Assembly (NCBI RefSeq): GCF_000023785.1
Contig: NC_012982.1
Span: forward strand, 62,001 to 126,000
DNA: 64,000 bases
Reading direction: 5' to 3'
Source: Hirschia baltica ATCC 49814
GTDB taxonomy: Bacteria > Pseudomonadota > Alphaproteobacteria > Caulobacterales > Hyphomonadaceae
Within the stretch, counting starts at the first letter, position 1. Each line of letters opens with the position of its first letter. The translations under genes and the position numbers were made by a program. The notes beneath the pieces were generated by a model. The model was not told the DNA's origin, did not search any database, and saw only the letters and a program-made list of their open reading frames with translations. Positions 17,129 through 26,922 of this stretch are shown here, one piece after another.

Positions 17129-18301
17129 TTATTCGGCAGCTGTTGAATTTTGAGCTATTTTTGCTTTTAGACGGTCACTTGCGCGTTCTTTGATGCTTTC
17201 TGAGCGCAATTGGCCACATGCTGCAAAAATATCGCGGCCACGCGGCGTCCGAATAGGCGCTGACAGACCAGCACGATTAAGCACTTCGGCGAATGTCTCG
17301 ATTTTATCCCAATCGGAACACTCATAAGGTGAGCCCGGCCATGGGTTGAATGGTATAAGGTTGATTTTGGCAGGTAGACCTTTGAGAAGCTTGATCAGGT
17401 CGACTGCTTCGGCAAGGCTATCATTCACATCTTTAAGCATGACATATTCAAATGTGACGCGTTTTGAATTTCCAAGGTCTGGATAAGACCGGATCGCATC
17501 AAACAGGCATTCAAGATTATATTTTTTGTTGATCGGCACAATTTCGTCACGCAGGTCATCATTTGTAGCGTGAAGTGAAATCGCCAGCATCGCATTTGTA
17601 CGCGCACCTAATTCTGGGATTTTAGGGGCAACACCGGCTGTGGAAACTGTGATGCGGCGGCGACCAATGGAAATGCCTTCGCAATCGGATATTGTATCGA
17701 TAGCTTCAACCACATTATCGAGATTATAAAGTGGCTCACCCATGCCCATAAATACGATATTTGTGAGCTTACGATTTTCGCTTGGTGTTGGCCATTCGCC
17801 TAAAGTGTCTCGCGCGACCAAAACCTGAGCGACGATTTCTTGCGCGGTTAAATTGCGCACCATTTTTTGAGTGCCTGTGTGGCAGAAAGTGCAGCTGAGT
17901 GTACAGCCAACTTGTGAGGAGACACATAAAGCGCCAGAACGCGCGACGTCTGGAATGAATACACTTTCTGCTTCAATTCCAGGCCCAAAGCGCGACAACC
18001 ATTTTTGTGTGCCATCAACTGAGACTTTGTGTTCTGTGATGTCGGGGCGGGCGATAATGTGATTTTCGACCAGTTTGGCGCGCATGTCTTTCGCGATATT
18101 GGTCATATCGTCAAAATCTGTGACGCCGAAATTGTGCATCCAGTGAGAGACTTGGTTCGCCCGCATTTTGGCTTTTTTCTTATCAATGCCAATTTCTTCC
18201 ATGCGTTCGCGCAGCTTTACAAGCGAAAGGCCGGAAAGGTTTACGGGGCCTGTCTCAGCAGGTTTTGCTGGACGGCGAGATAGATCAAGTTCTGTGGACA
18301 T
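17129..18301 (-). CDS. rlmN: 23S rRNA/tRNA adenine-C2 methyltransferase RlmN
   Basis: 390 residues. A radical-SAM enzyme that methylates C2 of A2503 in 23S rRNA and A37 in some tRNAs (EC 2.1.1.192). The Fe-S ligands C133, C137 and C140 form the CxxxCxxC motif (CTLSCTFC). The methyl-carrying Cys lies in the C-terminal region (IFAACGQL), and [13 protein letters not shown] and [10 protein letters not shown] are family blocks. The gene seems to be transcribed alone. Confidence 0.95.
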   Translation of the reverse strand: MSTELDLSRRPAKPAETGPVNLSGLSLVKLRERMEEIGIDKKKAKMRANQVSHWMHNFGVTDFDDMTNIAKDMRAKLVENHIIARPDITEHKVSVDGTQKWLSRFGPGIEAESVFIPDVARSGALCVSSQVGCTLSCTFCHTGTQKMVRNLTAQEIVAQVLVARDTLGEWPTPSENRKLTNIVFMGMGEPLYNLDNVVEAIDTISDCEGISIGRRRITVSTAGVAPKIPELGARTNAMLAISLHATNDDLRDEIVPINKKYNLECLFDAIRSYPDLGNSKRVTFEYVMLKDVNDSLAEAVDLIKLLKGLPAKINLIPFNPWPGSPYECSDWDKIETFAEVLNRAGLSAPIRTPRGRDIFAACGQLRSESIKERASDRLKAKIAQNSTAAE

Positions 18302-18386
18302 GGCGTGCTTATACCGTGAAAAGTCTTCCGCGTCACGTCTGATATTGAAACGGTGTTATTTTGGGATTTGATGGATCAAATTTTGA

Positions 18387-18887
18387 TTAGAGTAGCTGGT
18401 TAACAAAGACCCAGATCGATGTGAAGAATAACACAGCAACCATCGCCATGCTTTGCGAGGTGAATAGCCAATTAGATCTTGGAAGATGAGGCGGATCTGC
18501 TTGAATATTATCTGTTTTTACACGTTCAATTAATTTGTAAACGGCCTTGGTGTCAGAGGCATTAAAAGACATTCCCAAAGAAGCAGCGGCTTCAGGCTGT
18601 TGGCTTAACGCAATGGCCAAGTCTTTGTGGATACGGTTTAAACGCGACTTTTGCCGAAATAGAGAATAGACAACCATGCCTCCGGCAATCATTAGGTCTA
18701 TTAAGCCAAAAATTTTAGGGCCCACAAATCCTGACAGTGGTTCATGTAGATATAATTGCCATTGGTTTAGCAAAGTTTGTATGAGTTTTGGCAAGGGTGG
18801 GAGCACGCCGTGCAGATCACAAAAACTTAGCCCAGCTATGATAAAAATGAGCCAAGATATAAATGTGATGGCATGAGAAAGGGCCAT
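18387..18887 (-). CDS. Membrane protein of unknown function
   Basis: 166 residues, not recognised. It has hydrophobic helices at about 5-25, 58-78 and 143-164. The middle region (about residues 80-140) is soluble and charged (KSRLNRIHKDLAIAL, AVYKLIERVKTDN). The next gene on the same strand upstream is the IalB-family gene (60 bp gap), so the two may be co-transcribed. Confidence 0.5.
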   Translation of the reverse strand: MALSHAITFISWLIFIIAGLSFCDLHGVLPPLPKLIQTLLNQWQLYLHEPLSGFVGPKIFGLIDLMIAGGMVVYSLFRQKSRLNRIHKDLAIALSQQPEAAASLGMSFNASDTKAVYKLIERVKTDNIQADPPHLPRSNWLFTSQSMAMVAVLFFTSIWVFVNQLL

Positions 18888-18947
18888 GAGAACTCCCGAT
18901 TTATTCCATCATATACAATAGCTCGAGGGGGTAAAGCTTTCCAAGCA

Positions 18948-19493
18948 CTATCTACAGGCCGCTTCGGCGCGATCAATCGCGGCAGATGATCCGCTGAGTG
19001 AAAAATGATATGCGGTTCGGGTATCTCGTGCTGATACGGCTTCGACGCGGAGGGTGGTTCCTCTTTTTAAGGAGCGTACAACACTGTTTTCGTTTTTGTC
19101 TTCAAGAAAACCTTCGTTTCCGGCAGTGTACATGCGCCAGCGTTCGCGACCAATGACGACTTCCGGTGGTAAATCATCGCGCAATTCATAGCCGACTTTT
19201 AAACTGGGTTGAGATTTACCGGCACCAGATTTCCAGTTTGCAACGAAAAAATGGACATCACCATGCACGACATCTTGTGGGGCTTTATCTGAAGCGGCTG
19301 TGGCGGCAAAGCAAACGAGATCTCCGTCAACTTCTTGGGTGAAGACTTGCCAGTCTTTAAAGCTGCCTATCGCTTTGACTTGTGCATTTGCGGCAGTGGA
19401 AGCTGAAATCGAAAGGATACAGAAACACAGAAAATACCGCATTGATGATGCAAAACACTTCATTGCTGATTGATCTGTAAAATACCTGTTCAT
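18948..19493 (-). CDS. Invasion-associated locus B (IalB) family protein
   Basis: 181 residues. An N-terminal signal peptide ends near STAANAQ (Ala-x-Ala), predicting export. The mature part has the IalB fold signatures FKDWQVFTQEVDGDLVCFAA, with a Cys in that block and a C-terminal Cys in RAEAACR that could form a disulfide. Members occur in many non-pathogenic alphaproteobacteria, so the name does not imply invasion. The ATG at 19493 is chosen because AAGGGG lies upstream; ATG 19463 has none. Confidence 0.8.
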   Translation of the reverse strand: MNRYFTDQSAMKCFASSMRYFLCFCILSISASTAANAQVKAIGSFKDWQVFTQEVDGDLVCFAATAASDKAPQDVVHGDVHFFVANWKSGAGKSQPSLKVGYELRDDLPPEVVIGRERWRMYTAGNEGFLEDKNENSVVRSLKRGTTLRVEAVSARDTRTAYHFSLSGSSAAIDRAEAACR

Positions 19494-19619
19494 GTTCAGT
19501 GAACCCCTTGCTTGTTGATGGACAACTAACCCAGTTTATGAAGATTAACCATGAAATAATTGAGGCAGAATCAGAAAACACGTGACATTTTTCAGTGACG
19601 TCATTTCGAGTCGTCATAT

Positions 19620-20159
19620 TCACTCAAGCAATGGGTAGGATGCTTCTTCTTCATACAGACTTTGATGCTTTCCCGGGCGTGATGAATAGAGTGCAAACCT
19701 GTCGATTGTGAATTCTGGCGTTTCAAACATGGCATGACGTTGCAGATATTCGCTGACGATGTGCGGAGGGATATTTTTTAGGTAAGCCAGTGTAACATGC
19801 GGGATATAGGTGTGTTTATCCGTATGGAGTTTGAGCTCTCTTGTGGGCCGTTTGCACTTGCTGGCGAGTTTTAGAATGTGTTCATTGGCTTCTACGCCAG
19901 CCCAAAGCGTGTGCGGATCAAATCCACCAAATTGGCCAACATCTTTTAGGCGCAGTGTTATGGGAGGTAAGTTAATCGTCGCGAGTGCTGCATCTAAATC
20001 ATGGGCGGTGTGATCTTCGACATTTCCATAAAAATTCAATGTGAGATGAAAATTTTCTTTGTGTCGCCATTTTGCGCCATCCAACCCATTTTGCATGGAT
20101 TTGAGCATCTCGGATATATGGTCGGGAATAGGGAGAGCGGCAAATAATCTATATGACAT
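19620..20159 (-). CDS. thpR: RNA 2',3'-cyclic phosphodiesterase (ThpR/2'-5' RNA ligase family)
   Basis: 179 residues. It carries the two HxT motifs of the 2H phosphoesterase superfamily: H38-L-T (FHLTLNFYG) and H121-V-T (YIPHVTLAYL), at the usual spacing. These residues form the active site that opens 2',3'-cyclic phosphates on RNA. The length is usual for the family. It starts beside an AT-rich gap that it shares with the Bax-inhibitor-like gene on the other strand. Confidence 0.88.
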   Translation of the reverse strand: MSYRLFAALPIPDHISEMLKSMQNGLDGAKWRHKENFHLTLNFYGNVEDHTAHDLDAALATINLPPITLRLKDVGQFGGFDPHTLWAGVEANEHILKLASKCKRPTRELKLHTDKHTYIPHVTLAYLKNIPPHIVSEYLQRHAMFETPEFTIDRFALYSSRPGKHQSLYEEEASYPLLE

Positions 20160-20360
20160 GTTTTTATTTAAAAACGTTCGCTTTGCTTAACTAATCTTAA
20201 GTTTCTAGCAGGTGTAAGATGAGTTTCAAATATAATTTAAAGTGAGGAACGCAATTTTGCGTGATAATTGTGGATTTGTCTGGAAAAACGCCACATTCTA
20301 TCCTATATTAGTCTTTAATTGCTTATCTATAGCCTCTTCAACATAGACAAAAGGTGTTTA

Positions 20361-21095
20361 ATGTCGAACTTTCCATATTCACAAAATGCAGGTGCTGGCG
20401 CAGCTGATATGTCCGTTGATGCGGGCCTACGAAGCTTCATGCTGGGCATATACAACAAAATGGCACTCGGCCTTGTTATTTCTGCTGTTTTGGCAATGGT
20501 CGTTGGAACAGTGCCGGCTGTAACAGCTGTCGTATTAGGCACACCATTATATTATGTCGTGGCTTTTGGGCCTCTGGCTATTCTGTTTGGTTCATCTTTC
20601 ATGATGAAAAATCCATCTCCAACAGGAACAGCAGTCGTTTACTGGTCTGTTGTTGCACTTCTTGGTATGGGCATGGGTGCGTTGGTTTACCGTTATGCTG
20701 GCATTCCTGATGGTTTCACCACTGTTGCTAAAGCGTTTTTCGTAACAGCGACAGCTTTTGGTGGTCTTAGCTTGTTTGGATACACAACGAAGAAAGATCT
20801 TTCAGGCTTTGGTACATTCCTGATCATGGGTCTGATCGGTATTATTATCGCTTCTATCGTCAACATGTTCATGCAGTCATCTATGATGAGCTTCATTATC
20901 TCTGTTGGTGGTGTGCTAATATTTTCAGGTCTAACAGCATATGACACACAGCGCTTGAAGCACACATATTACGCGCTAGGTGGAGATTCGCGCTCTATGG
21001 CAGTTGCGACAAACTATGGTGCATTGAGCCTGTATTTGAACTTCATCAACTTGTTCCAGTTTATTCTGGCATTGATGGGCGGCGGCGACGATTAA
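20361..21095 (+). CDS. Bax inhibitor-1/YccA family membrane protein
   Basis: 244 residues from the ATG at 20361, which has AAAGG 7 nt upstream; an in-frame TTG at 20319 is less likely. About seven transmembrane helices fit the BI-1 (TMBIM) fold. The conserved C-terminal SGLTAYDTQRLKHTYYALGG includes the Asp residue that the family uses for pH-sensitive ion leak. The N-terminus is Gly/Ala-rich and soluble. Family members associate with FtsH (E. coli YccA) or act as calcium-leak channels. It is followed directly by a terminator, so it is monocistronic. Confidence 0.9.
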   Translation: MSNFPYSQNAGAGAADMSVDAGLRSFMLGIYNKMALGLVISAVLAMVVGTVPAVTAVVLGTPLYYVVAFGPLAILFGSSFMMKNPSPTGTAVVYWSVVALLGMGMGALVYRYAGIPDGFTTVAKAFFVTATAFGGLSLFGYTTKKDLSGFGTFLIMGLIGIIIASIVNMFMQSSMMSFIISVGGVLIFSGLTAYDTQRLKHTYYALGGDSRSMAVATNYGALSLYLNFINLFQFILALMGGGDD

Positions 21096-21120
21096 GTCTT
21101 TAAGCCTAACGAATTTGAGA

Positions 21121-21152
21121 AAGCCCTTATCGCAAGATAGGGGCTTTTTTAT
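21121..21152 (+). terminator. Intrinsic terminator after the BI-1 family gene
   Basis: Stem AAAGCCCTTATC / GATAGGGGCTTT with a GCAA tetraloop and one G-T pair is followed by a T run. Confidence 0.85.
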
Positions 21153-21627
21153 TGGAACTGGCTTTTTGTTTGAGCGTCGAATCAGTTTTGTCCCCGATTG
21201 GGGGTAAGGTTGTCGTAAAGATGATCTTCGTTCACTTCGTCGTAAATACAGTATCGGATCAAAGCTGCGTTAATAACCATGAAGATGATTTAACCTAATA
21301 AACAATTTTTTACTCGATTTTTTACACTCTCCCCCTTTTCAAATCAGGTGATTCACCCCACATTAACCATGTCAGACAAGCTGAGAAGTAAACGGCTTCG
21401 GACCCAACAGCCCCCCAGCCCCCCGTGGCCAATCGTTCCAAGTTTGTCTGACACTTTCCCACAAAATTTGAGTTGTTTACGCTAATGTCACACCATTGAG
21501 TCCTGCGAGTGTGATATATATAAAAAATTGAAATGCAGTGACTTCTTTGCTTAATGCGCGACGCAGGTTATCAGTCTATAGTCTAGAGACTCGATTATGG
21601 TTGAGCGTGAAGATCGGAGACTATCTT
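21153..21627. other. Intergenic region with a long-range inverted repeat
   Basis: No credible gene in 475 bp. It contains a C-rich tract (21411-21424) between perfect 10-bp inverted arms TGTCAGACAA (21370-21379) and TTGTCTGACA (21444-21453), and the AT-rich stretch GATATATATAAA at 21513-21524 that may hold the promoter of the downstream transport operon. Confidence 0.5.
21370..21453. repeat. Inverted repeat, 10-bp arms, 64-bp loop
   Basis: TGTCAGACAA and its exact reverse complement enclose 64 bp with two C6 runs. It could be a folded leader RNA, a pair of regulator half-sites, or the remnant ends of a small mobile element. No target-site duplication is evident. Confidence 0.5.
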
Positions 21628-22374
21628 TTGAACTTGTTGAAGATTGATCGTCTGGCAAAAGCTTATGGCGTGGGCGCGAGCAAAAAGCACGCAGTGAGAG
21701 GCGTTTCCTTTACCGTACAACAAGGAGAGGTGGTTGCCTTTCTTGGTCCCAATGGTGCAGGAAAATCAACGACGATGCGGATGATATCTGGTTATTTGGA
21801 ACCCGATAGCGGTGATGCATTTATCGCGGGCGCATCAATTTGTAATGAACGTGAAAACGCGCAAATTGCTTTGGGTTATCTGGCTGAAGGCGCGCCGCTT
21901 TATGGCGACTTAACAGCACGCGGATTTTTGCAGTTTCTGGCGGGTACGCATGGCTTATCTGCATCTCAAACACGCTGGGCGCTAGACCGTGTGATTAATG
22001 ATGCGCGTATTGAAAGCGTGATAGATCGCTCGATTGATACACTATCTAAAGGGTATAAACGCCGAGTTGGTTTGGCTGGTGCGATTATTCATGATCCGCC
22101 AGTATTGGTGTTGGATGAACCAACGGATGGTCTTGATCCGAATCAGAAACGGGCTGTGCGGTCCTTGATTGCGCGTATGTCGAAGGACAAAGCTATTTTG
22201 ATTTCAACACACCAGCTTGATGAGGTTCAAGCTATGTGTTCGCGCGCGCTTGTCATTGATGCGGGAAAGATCGTTGCGGATGATACGCCTGCCGGGCTTG
22301 TTGAAAATTCGGTTGCGCATAATTTGGAAGATGCTTTTACGCTTCTCACACATGAGGAGAGTGTTCGCTCATGA
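21628..22374 (+). CDS. GldA-like ABC transporter ATP-binding protein
   Basis: The start is set at the TTG at 21628 (MNLLKIDRLAK), which has GGAGA 7 nt upstream; earlier in-frame codons would add residues that match nothing in the family. This gives 248 residues. Walker A is GPNGAGKST, the Q-loop region follows, the signature is LSKGYKRR, and Walker B is VLVLDEPTDGLD, with a His switch in STHQLDE. It overlaps the permease gene by 4 bp (ATGA). It probably energises export across the inner membrane. The substrate is unknown. Confidence 0.88.
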   Translation: MNLLKIDRLAKAYGVGASKKHAVRGVSFTVQQGEVVAFLGPNGAGKSTTMRMISGYLEPDSGDAFIAGASICNERENAQIALGYLAEGAPLYGDLTARGFLQFLAGTHGLSASQTRWALDRVINDARIESVIDRSIDTLSKGYKRRVGLAGAIIHDPPVLVLDEPTDGLDPNQKRAVRSLIARMSKDKAILISTHQLDEVQAMCSRALVIDAGKIVADDTPAGLVENSVAHNLEDAFTLLTHEESVRS

Positions 22375-23177
22375 ATGATCTATCCTCCACATCATCTGAT
22401 ATACATTCGCGCATGAGTTCAGGCTCACGTCGCCGCGCTGCCATTGCGGCGATAACATCTGTGTTTGCGCGAGAATTACGAGCTTATTTCTTCACGCCTT
22501 TGGCCTATGTATTTATTGCTGTTTTTCTATTGTCACTGGGCGCTTTTACATTTGAAATTGGTCGGTTTTTTGATACCAATAGAGCCGATTTAGCACCATT
22601 TTTCTTTTTCCATCCATGGCTTTATTTGGTCTTTCTACCAGCAGTCACAATGAGGTTGTGGGCTGAGGAAATTCGGTCTGGAACATTGGAATTATTGCTG
22701 ACATTGCCTGCGCCTGTTTGGGCGCTGACGGTTGGTAAATTTTTAGCAGCTTGGACAGTTGCCGGTGTGGCTTTGGTTTTGACGTTTCCTATGTGGATTT
22801 CTGTCAATTATCTTGGATCTCCCGATAATACTGCGATCTTGTTGGCCTATTTGATGAGCTTCATGATGGCGGGTGGATATGTTGCATTAAGCTCTGCATT
22901 ATCGGCTTTGGCGGGTAATCAGGTAGTTGCTTTTGTGTTGGCAGTGACGATCGGCTTCATATTTACTGTTATGGGATTGCCACTTGTTGCGTCTGGCCTA
23001 TCGGATTTGTTGGGTGCTGGTGTGGCTGAAGGTGCGAGAAGCTTTTCATTTCTGACGCATTTTGAGGCGGCCCAACGCGGCGTATTGGAAATTAGGGCTT
23101 TGTTTTTCTATGCCGGATTCATTGTCCTTTGGCTCACATTAAACACGCTTTGGATATCAAGCCGGAGGGCTGGATAA
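22371..23177 (+). CDS. ABC-2 type permease (GldF-like)
   Basis: 268 residues. Six hydrophobic helices fit an ABC-2 permease, starting after a basic N-terminus (SGSRRRAAI) with VFARELRAYFFTPLAYVFI, a common ABC-2 opening. It is encoded directly after the ATPase with a 4-bp overlap and ends 3 bp before the GldG-like gene, so it is in the same operon. In Bacteroidetes GldA-GldF-GldG are linked to gliding; in proteobacteria this set is widespread and its substrate is not known. Confidence 0.85.
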   Translation: MNDLSSTSSDIHSRMSSGSRRRAAIAAITSVFARELRAYFFTPLAYVFIAVFLLSLGAFTFEIGRFFDTNRADLAPFFFFHPWLYLVFLPAVTMRLWAEEIRSGTLELLLTLPAPVWALTVGKFLAAWTVAGVALVLTFPMWISVNYLGSPDNTAILLAYLMSFMMAGGYVALSSALSALAGNQVVAFVLAVTIGFIFTVMGLPLVASGLSDLLGAGVAEGARSFSFLTHFEAAQRGVLEIRALFFYAGFIVLWLTLNTLWISSRRAG

Positions 23178-23180
23178 GAC

Positions 23181-25067
23181 ATGAACACGAAGCAGTTTAC
23201 TATTGCCTTGAGCGCATTCGCCGTCGTCATATTTGGCGGGTTAAACATTGCCTCGCAAAACTGGTTGTCTGGCATACGCGCCGATATGACGGAAAATGAT
23301 TTATACACACTCTCTGACGCTGCAAAAAAAGTTGCTTCTTCACTGGCGGAACCTGTTGAGCTTCAATTTGTGTATTCAAGACGTCTCGCAGCTGATTATC
23401 CGGCTATTCGAGCGTATGGTGCGCGTGTGCGTGAATTGCTTGCTGAGATATCTGCGCGCTCTGGCGGCGATGTGATTATCAAAGAGATAGATCCAGAAGC
23501 TTTTTCTGATGAAGAAGAGCGCATTATTGATGCAGGTGTACAATCAACACCGACTGAATCAGGCGATCCGCTTTATCTGGCAATCGTTGGCCGAAATTCT
23601 GTGGATGATCAAATTGTCATTCCATATCTTGCGCCGGAGCGCGAAGCTTTGCTGGAATATGATTTGGTGAAACTTATTTCCCAGCTTGATGATCCTGCGC
23701 CGCCACGTATTGGTATTTTGACAAGCCTTATCGACATGGCAGGAACTGGCCAATCGCAATCTGATTATTATGTATTGCGAGAATTGGCGCGCAGTTTTGA
23801 GATTGTGCAGATTGCACCCGATTTTGTGGCATTGCCCAATGATCTTGATGCATTGATGATCGTGCATCCTCCCAAATTATCACCGCGTCAGCAATATTTG
23901 ATCGAGCAGGGCATATTGCGCATTGGACGCGCTATTATAGCACTGGACCCCACTTCAAAAGCTTCGGTAGCTGCACGTGGCAGACGGGCGCAAGTGTCGT
24001 CTTCATTGGGGCGCGTAGAAGGAATGCTAGGGTTAGCGCCAATTGACGAGGTCGTTATTGATAAACAGCTTGGATTGCCGGTTGAGCGGATCGAAGATGG
24101 TCGACGATTTGTTGAAGTACAGCCACTATTCATTGCGCCGCCACGTGTCCAAATGTCGGGTGATGATCCTATTACAGCTGATTTGACGAGGGCTATTAAT
24201 TTTGGTGCGGCAGGTGCTCTCAGTGTGACGCCTGAACCTGGGGCGGACTTTGTTCCATTGGTATGGACAACGCCTGAGGCGATGATGATTGGTACGCAGA
24301 TTGCGGGCAAGGAAGTTACGCCAAGAGAGCTTCTCAATAATTATGCTGCCTTAGGTGTCTCTCAGCCGCTTATTGGTCGGTTGACGGGCGAATTAACCAG
24401 TCGCTTTACCGATGATATCCCGCCTTTGGTGATACCTAAAGATCCTGTGCTGGCGGCATTGGTAAATGATCCTGAAACCCAACATCAACATTTAGAAAAA
24501 TCTGTCCAATCTGTTGATATTATTCTTATTTCTGACACGGATATTTTCGATGACACTTTTTATGTGAGCCCCAATGGCGGCGCGCCGGTTGCCGATAATG
24601 CGGTGTTTGTCATGAATGCTCTGGATAATCTTTCTGGTTCTGATGCGCTCGTCAATCTTCGATCACGTGCACCATCTGCGCGCCCGATGACACGTGTAAA
24701 TAAAATGCGGGATGAAGCGCGGGAACGCTTGTATGAGGAGCAGGAAATTCTACAGCTTCGTTTAAAGCAAACAGAAGCGCGTTTGAATGAGTTGCGCGCT
24801 GCGGGTGCCGGAGGCGGATTGCTTTCTCATAGTGGTGATTTTGATGAGGTAGATCAGGCTGAAGCTGAAGAATTAACGCGATTTAGAGGCGAGGCTATCG
24901 AAATTCGTCAGCGCTTACGAGAAGTGGAACGTGAATTTAGAGCAGACATTGATTTGCTGTCAGGTAGATTGGTGCTGTTCAATGTCTGGCTGCCGCCAGC
25001 TGCTATCATTTTGATCGGTTTCCTCGTGGTTGGATGGCGAAACCGTAGCAAGGGAAGAAGTCGCTAA
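23181..25067 (+). CDS. GldG-family ABC transport auxiliary protein
   Basis: 628 residues. An N-terminal membrane helix (about 5-24) anchors a large periplasmic region with a GldG/DUF4350-like core (about residues 30-520; for example DLYTLSDAAKKVASSLAEPV), followed by a coiled coil (about 510-590) and a C-terminal membrane helix (about 595-620). It ends with a TAATG overlap with the DUF4340 gene. It is probably the periplasmic partner of the permease. The exact job is inferred from operon context. Confidence 0.82.
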   Translation: MNTKQFTIALSAFAVVIFGGLNIASQNWLSGIRADMTENDLYTLSDAAKKVASSLAEPVELQFVYSRRLAADYPAIRAYGARVRELLAEISARSGGDVIIKEIDPEAFSDEEERIIDAGVQSTPTESGDPLYLAIVGRNSVDDQIVIPYLAPEREALLEYDLVKLISQLDDPAPPRIGILTSLIDMAGTGQSQSDYYVLRELARSFEIVQIAPDFVALPNDLDALMIVHPPKLSPRQQYLIEQGILRIGRAIIALDPTSKASVAARGRRAQVSSSLGRVEGMLGLAPIDEVVIDKQLGLPVERIEDGRRFVEVQPLFIAPPRVQMSGDDPITADLTRAINFGAAGALSVTPEPGADFVPLVWTTPEAMMIGTQIAGKEVTPRELLNNYAALGVSQPLIGRLTGELTSRFTDDIPPLVIPKDPVLAALVNDPETQHQHLEKSVQSVDIILISDTDIFDDTFYVSPNGGAPVADNAVFVMNALDNLSGSDALVNLRSRAPSARPMTRVNKMRDEARERLYEEQEILQLRLKQTEARLNELRAAGAGGGLLSHSGDFDEVDQAEAEELTRFRGEAIEIRQRLREVEREFRADIDLLSGRLVLFNVWLPPAAIILIGFLVVGWRNRSKGRSR

Positions 25068-26083
25068 TGGCAAATGCAAAAAAACGCACTCATTTGCTGG
25101 CAGGTACGGGGTTGGCTGCGCTTACAGCAATTGCTCTGGGGATTATTTCAGGCGTTAATTTTGGTAATTCTAAGCAGCACGATAAGATTGGCGAAGTTGT
25201 GCTTCCTAAATTTGAAGCAGATGTCACCGCTGCTGAAGAAATAAAGGTGACGACACAAGATGGCGAGTATCATTTAAAACGGGAAGGGCAGGAATGGTAT
25301 TTGGAAGAACGTGGCCGCTATCCCATCCGCATTGAATCCATTGCTGACCTATCTGAAGCTTTAGCATCTATGACTTTTAGTCGTCAGATGACAGTTGACC
25401 CTAAAAAGTTTGATCGCCTTGGTTTGGGAGATCCATTTAAAGACGGCACAGGCGCATTGATGCAAGTTTCTGACATTGATGGCAATTTATTAGTAGATAT
25501 GGTGGTCGGTTTTAAAAACGGATCTGCTTATATTCGTAAACCTCAAGAAGATCAGACTTGGGCTGTCGCGGCGAGTGTTTTTCCGCCATTGCAAAACCCT
25601 GCTCGTTGGTTGGATCTAGATGTTTTGCAAATTGGTCCAGAAGATATCGCTAAGGCTGAAATAGAGTTTCCAGACGGTACTGGATATGCGTTGCGTGTTC
25701 GATTTGATGCACCGGGGCGATTTGAACTCGATAAACCATTTGAAGAAGCATTGTTGATTTCTGACTTTGCACCAAATCCACCTGCATTGGCTTTGTCACG
25801 GTTTTCGCCACTTGATGCTGTGCCGCGTGAGATGATGGAAGGAGAATTGGTTGCGGTTCATCGCACTATCACCCATTTAGGGCTGGTTATCGAAGCTGAG
25901 CTTTTCAAAGGAAACAATAAATACTGGGTTGTTTTCTCTGAGTCTCTTCAGGTTGAAAGAGATGAAACGATTGCTCAATTAGATGAGATAGAAAGCAAAG
26001 TCGCTGGTTGGGCTTTTGAAATTTCACGTATGGATTTCAATATTATGACGACCCCGATAGAAGATATCGCGGTCGCGCCTTAG
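25067..26083 (+). CDS. DUF4340 domain protein
   Basis: 338 residues. One N-terminal helix (about 13-31) acts as an anchor, followed by a mainly beta, soluble periplasmic domain containing the DUF4340 pattern (YHLKREGQEWYLEERGRYPI, RLGLGDPFKDG). It is the last gene of the GldA-GldF-GldG-DUF4340 set, a combination found in several proteobacteria. It presumably acts with the GldG-like protein outside the inner membrane. Its stop codon is one base from that of the convergent DUF1223 gene, with no terminator between them. Confidence 0.78.
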   Translation: MANAKKRTHLLAGTGLAALTAIALGIISGVNFGNSKQHDKIGEVVLPKFEADVTAAEEIKVTTQDGEYHLKREGQEWYLEERGRYPIRIESIADLSEALASMTFSRQMTVDPKKFDRLGLGDPFKDGTGALMQVSDIDGNLLVDMVVGFKNGSAYIRKPQEDQTWAVAASVFPPLQNPARWLDLDVLQIGPEDIAKAEIEFPDGTGYALRVRFDAPGRFELDKPFEEALLISDFAPNPPALALSRFSPLDAVPREMMEGELVAVHRTITHLGLVIEAELFKGNNKYWVVFSESLQVERDETIAQLDEIESKVAGWAFEISRMDFNIMTTPIEDIAVAP

Positions 26084-26084
26084 C

Positions 26085-26840
26085 TTAGGTGTTGTTTTCA
26101 AAACCTGAATTATCTGGATATGTTATGGCACCCAATACTTCACCATGATTGGGGTGTTGGAAAATTATCGCGCAGCTTTCAATACAGTGTGCATTCAACT
26201 TGCCGCCATTGGCGGGTAATGTCCCTGCTGAAACAAGATCGGTGACGCGGTTATGATAGACCATAGTTTTATTGGAATTTTGACCCGAAGTTGGGGTTGC
26301 ATAGGTTTTTCCCGGTATAAAATCGACGACCCATATTTCCAACTCGGATTTGTTTCCTGCTACGCTTAATTGGTTGCCATTATATTGAATGGACATTGGA
26401 TTAGGCGTGTTTGCAACTTCATCAAGTCGGCGTTCCATGTTCTTTTCTTTTACAGCAGAACAATGCTTTGTGCCGTTAAAAATCGTTTGAGGTGTGTAAG
26501 GTCCGCGTCTGCCAAGTTGAACATTCATCGCTTCATGACGGTTTGAAAAAGCTTTTTTAGCGAATGAATCTTTCCACCCCATAAAGTCCCAAATACCAAC
26601 AGGGAAAGTCACAGCTATGACGTCATTTGTACCAGCGAATTCGGCAAATTGTTCATTGGCTTTGGGGCATCTTGGACATGCTTGACTGGTGTATAATTCA
26701 ACAAATGGCTGCAAAGGTGTGGAATGAGTTGGGTTTTTATTTTGCGCTGCTGGGGCGCTGAGATTTTGCGCATAGCTAGGGGCAGATAGCAATAAAAACG
26801 AACTCAAAAAGGAGATGGGAAGAAGGGAAAGTATTTTCAT
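26085..26840 (-). CDS. DUF1223 (thioredoxin-like) secreted protein
   Basis: 251 residues. A signal peptide (LLLSAPSYAQ, cleavage near Ala-24) is followed by a thioredoxin-like fold with a CPRC motif (TSQACPRCPKAN) in the DUF1223 position. There is a second Cys pair near the C-terminus (AHCIESCAIIF). The family is common in alphaproteobacteria and of unknown function; the CxxC motif suggests redox activity in the periplasm. It converges with the DUF4340 gene. Confidence 0.85.
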   Translation of the reverse strand: MKILSLLPISFLSSFLLLSAPSYAQNLSAPAAQNKNPTHSTPLQPFVELYTSQACPRCPKANEQFAEFAGTNDVIAVTFPVGIWDFMGWKDSFAKKAFSNRHEAMNVQLGRRGPYTPQTIFNGTKHCSAVKEKNMERRLDEVANTPNPMSIQYNGNQLSVAGNKSELEIWVVDFIPGKTYATPTSGQNSNKTMVYHNRVTDLVSAGTLPANGGKLNAHCIESCAIIFQHPNHGEVLGAITYPDNSGFENNT

Positions 26841-26922
26841 GATCCATTATATACAACAAAGTTTCCGCACACGCTAATCAAGACTATGTGAGTGAATGGT
26901 GAAAGCTACTCTATGTTTAGTA

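Noticed and set aside
20186-20203. CtrA site between thpR and the BI-1 gene (TTAA-N6-TTAA)
   Set aside because: The spacing is six, not seven, so the consensus does not fit.
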